Source: Nectonema munidae
Lineage: Eukaryota; Nematomorpha; Nectonematoida; Nectonematidae
DNA length: 64,000 nt
Direction of reading: 5' to 3'
NCBI GenBank assembly: GCA_030549495.1
Contig: JAUIRK010000898.1
Span: 1-64,000 of the forward strand
The translations under genes were made by a program, and so were the position numbers. The notes under the pieces are model-generated. The model was not told where the DNA came from and did no database searches. It was given only the letters and a program-made list of their open reading frames with translations. Positions within the stretch are counted from its first letter, which is position 1; each line of letters opens with the position of its first letter. Below, piece by piece: positions 55,557 through 64,000 of this stretch.

Positions 55557-58500
55557 TTAACCAAGATCATTGACTGCTTCTATGAGAGTTGAATGGCTCC
55601 AAGCTTGGATTGGATTGCTATCAGCACAGAAGAGTCCATTCTTTTGGGTAAGTTCTGCTAAACCATTCCATGGTGAATTTTTCATACTCTTAAAAAACGA
55701 ACATTTTTAGTTTGGTACCAGCAGCCAATGTTAGTTTATTTTTTAACGGATATGCCCAATATAATGAACAGGATAAGATTATTTACAATTATCATAAAAA
55801 TCAACAATGAAAAAAGTTTACTATATAATGATTCTTCAATATTTTTCTCACATATTCAAGAGTTTCCTCCAAAAGTTTTGGATTAAGAAGTTTTCTGGCA
55901 AAAGATATTTTAGCTCTCAAATAGTAACCCATCAACCAAAGCCATTCTGGGCCTTGATGATAGTTAAAACCATGAGCAGTGTTAAAATTGAAGGATTCAT
56001 CATTGTTGTGATAATAAGGATGATAATTTTTATCGGAAGGTTCTAGAGTCTTCATTCCAAGCTCTCCTACTAAACACTCTTCTACTTGCTGTAAAGCTGA
56101 CCATGCATGCGATGTATCGAATAACTCCGGTGCCTTAATCAAAAAAGGAAATTATCGCATATGTTCGAAAAGAGATATAAGTTACGTACCAAAGTCATTG
56201 TAATTAGAAAGTTTGGACGAAATTCGAAATCGCTGTAAACAAGAGAGGAATTCAAAGTGTCTTTGTAAAAGAGACTTTTATCGGTATACTTTTCAAAATC
56301 TCTTTTGCCATCTGCATTTTCGCCAACCCAATAATATTTTTCAAAATTTTCTTGTATTAAATTAGCCCAAACATCAAGAGAAATTGAATGCTTTTTACCT
56401 AAATGAATGAATAGGATCATCTTACATTAAAAATAATTTCTTAATTGCTTGTTCACAACTGAACTTCACTAAGACTCCGTTAAATGTTAAAAAATCGCTA
56501 AAAAAACATAAGAAAGTTCAATTTAACGTGAAAACTTAGGCAGCAACCGAGAGTGACAAGTCTGTAATCTTTTCGTTTACAATTTGATAAAAAGATCTTC
56601 TAAACACAGGATATCTTCCAAACCATCAGTAAACTTCCGTGGTTTATTATAATGACTTTGTGGCTTAAGGCGATAGGAAATTAGTACGCTATAATTAGAA
56701 TTTCGTTATAGCGGACTTCCTAATAAGCGGTTTAATTTAAACATAATAAAGAGCAGATTTTGACCAGGCAAGCAAATTGTTTCGTTATAAACAGATTCCA
56801 CTGTACTTCAACCAAGACTATGTGGTTCCTCAAATGAACTGTTCGCCGCTATAATGTTCTTGAAAATCTGTTGACACAGCAACTTGATTGAAATTTGTTT
56901 TCACAGCAGTTATGATTTCACTAATTTTTGACAGTTTAAATTTCTTTTTTCAGCAAGAAATAAAACCTTATTTCTCTTGCCACAATTATATTGATTTTAA
57001 TAAATCTTGATTGATTAAATAAAGAATAAATTATAGCTGCGAACAGTTCATTTGAGGAATCACTTGGTGGAAGGAAACTACACATTCATATTATTTTTTC
57101 AAAAATATAAAATTTATGGTATAGGTTGAGTCAGTCAAATAATTTTAAACGCTATTTTCAAATATTCTATAAAAAAATTTTAATTTTTAAAATGTCGACC
57201 TTTTATTCTCATAAACATAAAAACTTACTTATACATTTACAAATAGCACTGAATCTTTTTTGATGCAAATTTGGATAATACAACAGCTAATAACATTATC
57301 CGTGATTATTATAAACAGTTTCTAGTGTATATATGATCAGTGATAAATTTGTGTATAGCAGCTTATAAGTTAATGAATAAAGATGAAATGTTCTTTTCGA
57401 AAAGACATACTTTTAGTTTTTAAGGATTACATAAAATATTTTTTTAACTGACTTATTAAAATAATAAGGAAAGGTAAAAACATTAATAAAAAAGTCGAAA
57501 CCTTCTTTTTCAAAAATAATAGAATTGTAAGGAAAGGCATTATTCATCTTGTTAACAGAGTGAAGCCAGGAAAGAGAACTTTTACATAGTCCAACCAATT
57601 CTACTGCAGAACCATCTCTTTATACAATTTGAAACATTAAAAAGAAATCGTAAATAAAAAAATAAAACCGAGGTGTCGCTGGCTTTCCCCGATTCCCAGC
57701 TTTCTCAGAACTTCCCATCTTATCCATCCATGTACCGCAGTTATATTTATTTCCACCAAAAACAAACCCTGTAGTCAAATCAACTCCAATTTCATTGTCA
57801 AATCCTTAAAAATAATTTTCCTTTTATACCCCATTTAAATATAAAAATAAAAAAGACAAAAGAACTTAATATCAAAAACGATATGTACAAAACTTTAAAC
57901 TAATAATTTCTTAAGTTAGAGAGTATATGATGAACATATAAATGATAAATTAAGTGAAGTGTTGTTAACCGGCTAACGGCCAGAGCCGACTTTACAAAAA
58001 TAAAATCGTCTGCGTTTATCAATGCTCTTTAACCCATTTACGACCAATGTTCCCAAAGGGAACGCAGACGAATTCCTACTTTAAATGGAATTAAATAGGA
58101 ATTACTAAAGTCGTCTGCTATGCTTGGTCTTAAATGGGTTAATACAAATCTTATGCTTTACATTAGATATCGTCTGATTATTCTGGTCGTTAACGGGTTA
58201 ATAAAATAATGTTCATTTATAATTTAATACGGTAAAAGTGATAAGTAATTTCCTTCTTAAATAAATAAATTAGGCGTATCATCAATACACGTAGAATAAA
58301 TAGAAGGGGTTGATGAAAATATTTACCTTTATCGCTCATGTTCGAGTCTATAGCAGGGCCAGCATTTCTTTCTCTGAACTTTACACCTTCCAAGTGTCGA
58401 AAGAGAGCTTCATAAATGATATCATAAAGTGGTTGTGATTTCTCGAAAGAATTAAGGATATAGAATAATCAATACTTAAAACAAATAAATAGTACAAAAG

Positions 58501-58721
58501 AGTCGACGTTTCCGTTATATTCAGCATCATCAGTAGGGTAGAGGCGTAGCACATGTTCTGACAAAATGGAATGAGACGATGTATATGTGCAAAAGTCTTG
58601 AACGGATTGAAGCCACCACCAAATTGTATCTCTACAATTATATCTAGCACATTTGCCTTCTCCAAGTAAGTTCGGCAAAAGTCCATGCCTCAGTGTTCCG
58701 CCAAAGGCAAGAATTAGCCAT
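55557..58721 (-). CDS. AGL: Glycogen debranching enzyme, C-terminal seven exons (partial gene)
   Basis: AGL/GDE removes glycogen branches in the cytosol, with a transferase and an amylo-1,6-glucosidase site. Only the glucosidase half is here. Exons in gene order: 58496-58721 ([37 protein letters not shown]), 58327-58441 ([14 protein letters not shown]), 57669-57804 ([19 protein letters not shown]), 57502-57617 ([16 protein letters not shown]), 56190-56398 ([20 protein letters not shown]), 55822-56133 ([23 protein letters not shown]), 55557-55688 ([14 protein letters not shown], stop). All introns are GT-AG and phases agree at all six junctions. Introns are 54, 522, 51, 1103, 56 and 133 bases. 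The conserved NCRD and HQGPEW motifs, which I take to hold the acid/base residues, are intact. The preceding exon with GRDTF-type sequence was not found before the right edge. Confidence 0.93.
56690..56805 (-). repeat. Fragment with a pogo/Tigger-like end in an AGL intron
   Basis: On the minus strand CAGTGGAATCTGTTTATAAC (near 56783-56802) resembles a pogo-superfamily terminus, and TTTCGTTATAGCGG lies at 56701. No transposase or second terminus recognised. Confidence 0.4.
56812..57074. mobile_element. MITE with ~50-bp inverted ends in an AGL intron
   Basis: TTCCTCAAATGAACTGTTCG (56824-) and its inverted match at about 57040-57060 are nearly exact. The match extends outward to ACCAAG and inward to CTATAAT. 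Non-coding interior of about 160 bp. Target duplication not clear. Confidence 0.7.
57969..58197. mobile_element. piggyBac-type MITE (outer) in an AGL intron
   Basis: TTAA at 57965-57968 and 58198-58201. Inner ends are CCGGCTAACGGCCAGA and, complemented, CCCGTTAACGACCAGA. It encloses a second TTAA-flanked element. Confidence 0.7.
58033..58138. mobile_element. 106-bp piggyBac-type MITE (inner)
   Basis: TTAA at 58029-58032 and 58139-58142. Ends CCCATTTACGACCAA and the complement of TTGGTCTTAAATGGG. It also contains CGTTCCC/GGGAACG palindromic sequence. Confidence 0.8.
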
Positions 58722-59065
58722 CTATTTTTAAAAATGGGTGAAAAAGTGCCAAAATTAACCACACATAGAACATTAATTATATTTAATAAATAATTAAAAA
58801 ATATCATTTCCATACGTTTTAAGTTCAAATTGTCACTAAGCAAATTCCAATCGGTACTAAGAATATTTTAAGAATTATTTTATTCAAAAAGTAAAGTAAA
58901 TTTTTATATTTTTATTATTATTATTTTGATCGATTATAAAGCTTATAATTACAATTTTTGGGAGCAATCGTTGAATTTTGGCCATAAATTTATTGCAGTT
59001 ATTTAATAAGGCCGCGCTATCAATATAATTTTGGGGCTATATACTATATAGATAGGATTTTAAAC
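58722..59065. other. AGL intron or upstream sequence, nothing recognised
   Basis: AT-rich, no exon-like match to AGL found on the minus strand and no inverted repeats. Confidence 0.45.
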
Positions 59066-59268
59066 CAGGGGCGCACATCCGGGGGGCTAGGGGGGTGTTT
59101 TCAGGGGGCGAAAATGACCTTCGCCCCCCCCCCCAAATAATTTTCTATAAGTAAGAGTTACTGCTTGTTTATAAAACATGTATGCAGACTTTCGAATCAA
59201 TCATCATGCCAGGCTGCTCTGAAATTCATATCGAACATATTTTACAGACGATGCGTGAGAGCTATATA
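59066..59268 (+). repeat. Dispersed repeat R1, second copy, left part
   Basis: AGGGGCGCACATCCG start, then CGAAAATGACCTTCGC and TGCAGACTTTCGAATCA. Matches 30655-30960 apart from a gap of about 75 bases relative to that copy. Interrupted at 59268 by the Tigger element. Confidence 0.85.
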
Positions 59269-59364
59269 CAGTAAAACTTCTTCCTGCGGACACCTCCCTA
59301 ATCCGTACACGTCTGAATTGAGGACAATATATTGATATAATAAAGAAAACATATACATTTTATT

Positions 59365-59500
59365 GATAAAATTTTTCTATAATCCGATTTAAGGACAAGT
59401 TGGGGGCTTTTATATAAAGAAAACATATACATTTTATTGATAAAATTTTTCTATAATGCGATCACTTCTATAATCCGATTTAAGGACAAGTTTGGGGCTT
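59365..59500 (+). repeat. Short duplication in the Tigger 5' region
   Basis: ATAATCCGATTTAAGGACAA and the following GGGGCTTTTAT occur twice (about 59390 and 59470), with AAGAAAACATATACATTTTA also repeated (59342 and 59418). Confidence 0.75.
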
Positions 59501-59850
59501 TTATGATGTATATAATACGAACACTAGAAACGTATAGAAGAATCAAGAAGGCAGCACTGTTTTAAATGATAACAGATGACAAAAGTAATCTTTATTGAAG
59601 TGTAACTAACAATACTTGGTTCGGATAAAGCAACTTCATTACTATATCATTACGTGTATGTGTATATGTTTGTGTCTGTATGAGATTTATGTCAGATTAA
59701 AATATGCTTGTACGTTGTTTGTTTGTTTAAAATATTTGATTTGCATTTAAAGCTTTTAATATTTTCTTTCTACTACTTGTGAAAATAAATTACTATTTCC
59801 AAGTCTTTTATTGAATTTTACTTTTTTTTCCCGAATAAATCCAACTTAAA

Positions 59851-61100
59851 ATGTCTAAAATTAAAAGAAAAGATTTAAATCTTTCTGAAAAAATAAAAAT
59901 AATCTCTGCATAAGAAAAGACAAATTCTAGCTATAGGAAGTTAGCAGAAGATTTCAAAGTCGGAAAAACACAAATACAACAAACAATAAAAAGAAAAGAA
60001 GAATACAAGAATGCATATCTAAACAATACGCTTTCTAGTAGAAAAAGAGTTTGCACAAATTTAAAAGTGAAGAATTAGAAAATTTGTTTGGGAGTGGTTC
60101 AAAAAGTGCAGATCACTACACATACCTGTTTCTGGTCCAATGCTTCAAGAAAAAGCTATAGCTACAGCAGAAAAGCTAAACATATTGGACTTCAAAGCAT
60201 CTACAGGATGGTTAGATAAATTCAGAAAAAGAAATAATATAACTTTCAAGGTTATAAGTGGTGAAAAAAATGACGTTGATGTTAAAGATGTAGCTGACTG
60301 GAAAGCAAAACTGCCTCATTTGTTAAAAGACTTCGCGCCAAATGATATTTTCAACTTTGATGAAACGGGTCTAAACTATAGATGCTTACCACTAAAAACC
60401 TTGAATTTCAAAAGCCAAGAATGTAGTGGAAACAAAGTCTACAAGGACAGATTAACAGTGGCTCTATGCGTGAATATGGTAGGTGATTTTGAAACTCCGC
60501 TGGTTATAGGCAAGTGCTGGAAACCACGTTGTTTTCAACAAATCAATACCAAGAGCCTTTCTATAAAATGGATCGCAAATAAAAAGGCCTGGATGACTTC
60601 CTTGATTTTCAATGATTGGATCAAAGATTTTAATAAAAAAATGCAAGTTCAAAAAGAAAGGTAGCTCTTTTGTTAGACAATGCCCCTTCTCATCCTGCTG
60701 AAACTTATAGTAATGTCAGGTTGATTTTTTTACCACCTAACACTACTTCACTTTTACAACCCTTAGATGGGGTATTATAAAAATCTTTAAAACCTCCTAT
60801 AAAACAAAACTTCTAAGAAAAATTATTTTAACTATTGAAGAAAAAGAAGCTGAAATTAAAGAATTAATAAAGTCTGTAACTGTTTTAGACGCTGCAAATG
60901 GATTCATGCATCCTTAAAAGATATTTCTTCTTCAAGTGTAGCTAAATGCTTTAAGGCTTGTGGCATAAAAGTTAATATGAATAGTTTTAATGAAGTTGAA
61001 CAAACTGAAATTGGCGATGAACTAGACGAACTTATATTTTTAAAAAAGAAAAAGAAAGGAACAGTTTTAGCTAGAGAAGAATATCTTAGCCTTGACAACC
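59851..61100 (+). pseudogene. Tigger/pogo transposase, broken
   Basis: From ATG 59851: LNLSEKIKIISA (one stop follows), YRKLAEDFKVGKTQIQQTIK, the first CENP-B-type helix-turn-helix. The frame 60140-60664 carries the second DNA-binding domain (STGWLDKFRKRNNI) and the DDE core, FNFDETGLNYR with first Asp at codon 74 of that frame, then CWKPRCF. After a frame change near 60660, [12 protein letters not shown] gives the second Asp and [15 protein letters not shown] the third. A stop follows soon after the third Asp. The C-terminal region to about 61100 is acidic and Lys-rich. All three catalytic Asp codons survive. Confidence 0.92.
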
Positions 61101-61541
61101 AAGACTCCGTTCATGAAAAACTATAGAGAATTGGGAAGAAAACTGTTTGAAGAAGTTTTAGAAAATTCGAAGGAATTTTAGATGAAAAAGATTGAATAAG
61201 AAAATGATTACCAAGCTCCTGAAATAAAAAACAATTGACATGAAAAAAGCTCTCAAGTATGTTAGAAAATTTCAATTTTTTGCGTGAAAAACAACTACAA
61301 AAAATTTGAAAAATTAATTCTCTTGAAGATAGTTTAAAAAAGCAATTCAAGCGAACTTGAAAAAGTTAAGCAAGTTGCGATTACTTCATACTTTCGAAAG
61401 AATTAACGCATATTTAGTTTGAAAAATTTAAATAAAGATTTTAGTTTTTATATTTTTTTTTTATTTCTGTAGTAAGGACACTTCTCATATACGGACATTT
61501 TTTTCAATCCCATCAATGTCCTTTAATTAGAAGTTTTACTG

Positions 61542-62160
61542 TAATAATAATCCATTGCTTCAATATGCACACAATAAGTAAGCAATGTTTATCACAGTGT
61601 CTCCTCTTTATAGTATTTTTGAACAAACACATGTATGTTGATGATCCACTAGATTTTCTCATCTTCTGTCACATTCTATTTTTCTTTCTGTATCCTCTGT
61701 TTTTCTCTTCCGCTTTCTCTGCTAAAACTCAATCATTCACTCAAGCTCTCTTCTTTCATTCAGCTCTCTTCTCTCCAGTGACGTAGCTAGGCTGGGGCAT
61801 GAGGGGCAGTGCCCACACTCCTATGTACCGCATGGTGCCCCATGCGTCTTATGCGATATCAGTTTTTGAAAATTTCTCCAATGAAAGGATCAAGAAAGTA
61901 TAAATAATGTTGCGCAAGTTTTTTGTTTTTAAATTGTGCCCCTTCTATCAACTTTTTTTTCTGTCTAATTTGTTTTTAGAATTAAATTAAAATAGTTTTC
62001 AATCGTTACGATTTTATATCAATGAATATTGTTAGACTCGCGCTAAGAATTTTTTTTCAACAAAAGTCACACTCTTTATCACTACGTTTGCTACAATTTG
62101 TAACATTTGAAAACTTAAATATTCAAAAAAAAGCAATGATTTTCTTTTCTCGTATATTTT
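61542..62160 (+). repeat. Dispersed repeat R1, second copy, right part
   Basis: AATAATCCATTG onward matches 30966-31705 with gaps: AGTAAGCAATGTTTATCACAG, CTTCCGCTTTCTCTGC and AGACTCGCG are shared. A hAT-like MITE is inserted at 61777. Confidence 0.85.
61777..61963. mobile_element. ~187-bp insertion with a hAT-like terminus in R1
   Basis: Begins CAGTGACGTAGCTAGGC, a widespread hAT MITE terminus, and ends TTTTTTTCTG. It is absent from the homologous site in the tandem units (near 31222), which shows it is an insertion. No 8-bp duplication is evident. Confidence 0.65.
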
Positions 62161-62175
62161 GATTTATGTTAGTTT

Positions 62176-62575
62176 GGTCCTCGGACATTTCGCCCCATTA
62201 TTTTCATAAGACAGTTCGTCCCATGGAAAATTCGCCCCATTATTTTCATAAGACAGTTAGTCCCATGGAAAATTCGCCCCGTTATTTTCATAAGACATTT
62301 TGTTTCATGGACAATTCGCCCCGTTATTTTCATAAGACATTTTGTTTCATGGACAATTCGCCCCGTTATTTTCATAAGACATTTTGTCTCATGGACAATT
62401 CTAAAAAATAAGAAATAAAATGATTAATTTGAAATAATTTAATAGAGATAAAATAAACAAGAATATAAAATTTTTTAATAATTTTACACATAAAGCAAAG
62501 ATGGATTAAACAAATAGCTTATGCGACAATTTGTCCAGGGGGCAAATTGTCTATGGGGCGAAATGTCTGTCGACC
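62176..62575. mobile_element. 400-bp MITE with internal 42-bp minisatellite
   Basis: Termini GGTCCTCGGACATTTCG (62176-) and, complemented, GGTCGACAGACATTTCG (to 62575), both continuing CCCCAT. Perfect 8-bp duplications GTTAGTTT (62168-62175, 62576-62583). The superfamily is unsure: 8-bp duplication fits hAT or P. Confidence 0.9.
62189..62400 (+). repeat. 42-bp tandem repeat, five copies
   Basis: Unit TTCGCCCC.TTATTTTCATA then AGACA.TT..T..CATGGA.AA, exactly 42 bases. The later copies are almost identical and the first two differ more. Because 42 is a multiple of three, a 14-residue peptide repeat (SPRYFHKTFCFMDN) is open on the plus strand, and a second repeat frame is open on the minus strand. 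Confidence 0.92.
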
Positions 62576-62583
62576 GTTAGTTT

Positions 62584-62854
62584 AAATATTTTTTTAATTA
62601 TTAGGGCTACTTATATAGCTACTTAAATGTTGGCTTTTGCTGCTTATAAAAACTTGAAAATATTAAATAAACTCTAATTCTTTATGCCTCCTATTATTTT
62701 GAAATTATTCTGAGAACAGACGGTTCCATTTTAAAATAGTGAAAATTGCTTTATTAGTTTATTTTGTTTCCTTTCTCTCTTATGTTAATTATGTAGCAAA
62801 TTTTTAAATTTTAAGTAAAAGGTAAGGTGCAGCGGGTGTATTTTCATTGACAAG
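62584..62854. other. AT-rich interval, nothing recognised
   Basis: No gene or repeat seen. Confidence 0.4.
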
Positions 62855-62992
62855 GCACTGATGTACCGCTTATGTCAAACTATGAACAAATTCGAAATTC
62901 GTTCAAATTCGAAGTATCGATGAGGAATCGAATCCAGAGGCTTCCGTGCTGAGTCCATCTCAACCAACCTGTCATGCCACCCATAGAGTATG
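62855..62992 (-). repeat. tRNA-derived SINE
   Basis: On the minus strand a tRNA-like head (GGTGGCATGACAGGTTGG, then B-box-like GGATTCGATTCC at 62924-62935) is followed by a tail with TTCATAGTTTGACATAAGCG, similar to the SINE tails at 7365 and 36550. Confidence 0.7.
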
Positions 62993-63928
62993 CTGTAGGG
63001 GGTACGTCAAATTAGTTTTCAAAAAACTTAAGTTATGCTCTAAAATTTTTTAGTTTTTGTTGAAGCTCTATAACTTTTTCTGATAGACTTTTTTTCCTTA
63101 AAAGTTATTATAAAAGGCAAATCATTGCAAAATGTTAAAAGTTATTTTACTTTTTGTAGCTTGTATCAATTTAGTTTTTAAACTATTTTTGAATGATGCT
63201 GAGTAAAATGAAATAATGCGATCTTAATTTTTTGTTTGCACAATTATCATAACTTCATTTTATACCTTTGCCCCTGGATCAATCACATTTTTTCATATAA
63301 ACATCGCAGGGTGTCTAGTAGACTCTTTGCCTTTAGACTACATTCACTCATATAAAACTATCCAACCTTCAGTTATTTGTTTTTTCTATGAATCAAATAT
63401 CCTTTCATCAATTCCTGTAATGTGCCTGGTAGACTACTTCATTTTTCAAATGAAAAGCCTATTCCACCTCCTAACAATTTTGGATTTTTTTAAACTAGTG
63501 CATATTCGATGGTTGTAGGTAAAAATGCCTCCTAATTTTTGTTTTCAGGATTTTTTTTAATTATATAAATATTTTTATTTGGTACCGTTTTGAAAGGCTA
63601 AATTTCTAAAATTTCTTAATATATAGGGTTTTTTTCTTTATAAAGTTTTTGAAAACAGTAGCAAAAGTTCAGATTTGTGGGAATGTGTTCTTAAATCAGT
63701 TAAAACACAAATTATATTTAGAAAGTGTTCTGATACACAAAGTCCAAAAATATTTGCTGTTTTATAAATTATTTTTTTTTTGTGTTTTTTAGTTTACTTT
63801 AATTAAATTTTAAATGTTTTAGATGAAAAGTTAACTTTTTGGTGTTTTTTTTACAAAAAATCTTTATTTCACATATCTTTTAAAAAAAATTTTTTTAATT
63901 TTAATTAATAATTTTTTGAAATTTTTTG
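62993..63928. other. AT-rich interval, no gene seen
   Basis: Poly-T runs and short frames only. TCTAGTAGACTC near 63313 and GGTAGACTAC near 63427 are a loosely repeated word. Confidence 0.4.
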
Positions 63929-64000
63929 TGTTTGGGCATTTTTTCGGGGGCATTTTTTCCTACTTTTTAATTCGGGGCATTTTTTCTGGGGGCATTTTTC
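63929..64000 (+). repeat. Short G-rich tandem repeat at the right edge
   Basis: GGGCATTTTTTC and variants occur four times to the end of the window, so the repeat or the element it belongs to may continue beyond. Confidence 0.6.

Larger units (their letters stand above)
59269..61541 (+). mobile_element. Tigger/pogo DNA transposon, TA target site
   Basis: Termini CAGTAAAACTTC (59269-) and GAAGTTTTACTG (to 61541), each beside TA. The subterminal parts contain GGACA and TCCTTA words on both sides. An empty copy of the site at 30955-30970 confirms the ends. The 2273-bp element carries a plus-strand transposase relic, and a ~60-bp segment near 59345-59470 is duplicated in its 5' region. Confidence 0.95.

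Noticed and set aside
55807-56046. 79-residue plus frame inside the AGL region
   Set aside because: It is antisense to the exon with [12 protein letters not shown], whose phases and homology fix the minus strand.
62189-62400. CRISPR-like array
   Set aside because: The 42-bp units are contiguous with no unique spacers, and the context is a eukaryotic MITE.
62922-62992. Possible tRNA gene
   Set aside because: The B-box-like word is present, but the cloverleaf pairs poorly, and the tail is shared with other SINE-like copies.

Overview
This is a eukaryotic, AT-rich window that looks like an arthropod chromosome. A copepod, possibly a sea louse, is my best guess. That rests on the base composition, the mixture of transposon families and the two host genes, and it is inference only. 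Two host genes can be supported. A vasa-like DEAD-box helicase (16915-19698, +) has its whole coding region in one exon and carries nine CCHC zinc knuckles. The last seven exons of a glycogen debranching enzyme gene (AGL type, 55557-58721, -) have their reading phases agreeing at every splice junction; the 5' part of that gene lies beyond the right edge or in exons I could not find.

Almost everything else is transposable elements, many with ends that can be read to the base. Left region (1-16900): an array of ~145-bp repeats, a LINE 3' end, an old Gypsy-type fossil, a degenerate ~110-bp tandem array, a 1.6-kb hAT with perfect 8-bp target duplications, and a ZBED-like hAT (10455-14881) interrupted by a GC-rich 2.57-kb inverted-repeat element with an uninterrupted 745-residue ORF (11656-13893). 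Middle (16900-30250): vasa between two inverted ~400-bp repeats, a piggyBac with a nested 379-bp hAT MITE, a broken hAT, then a multi-level nest in which hAT elements, one with an open 589-residue transposase, sit inside the ~145-bp array family of the left edge, here in opposite orientation.

From 30998 to 54114 a unit of about 7.79 kb occurs three times head to tail, the third copy with a ~258-bp gap. Each unit holds three diverged relics of one unnamed gene family with a Cys-rich N terminus. One relic sits between ~120-bp terminal inverted repeats, so the family appears to be a DNA transposon. Each unit also holds a tRNA-derived SINE.

Right region (54114-64000): the AGL exons, with piggyBac-type and other MITEs in their introns, then a Tigger/pogo transposon (59269-61541). 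An empty copy of the Tigger insertion site is preserved in the left flank and first part of tandem unit 1. Beyond it lie a 400-bp MITE built on a 42-bp minisatellite and another SINE. I found no rRNA, functional tRNA, CRISPR array or bacterial-type operon.

The best candidates for something undescribed are the 745-residue element and the Cys-rich family amplified in the triplicated block. The nested insertions give a readable relative history: array family, then outer hAT, then inner hATs; and ZBED-like hAT, then the 745-residue element.
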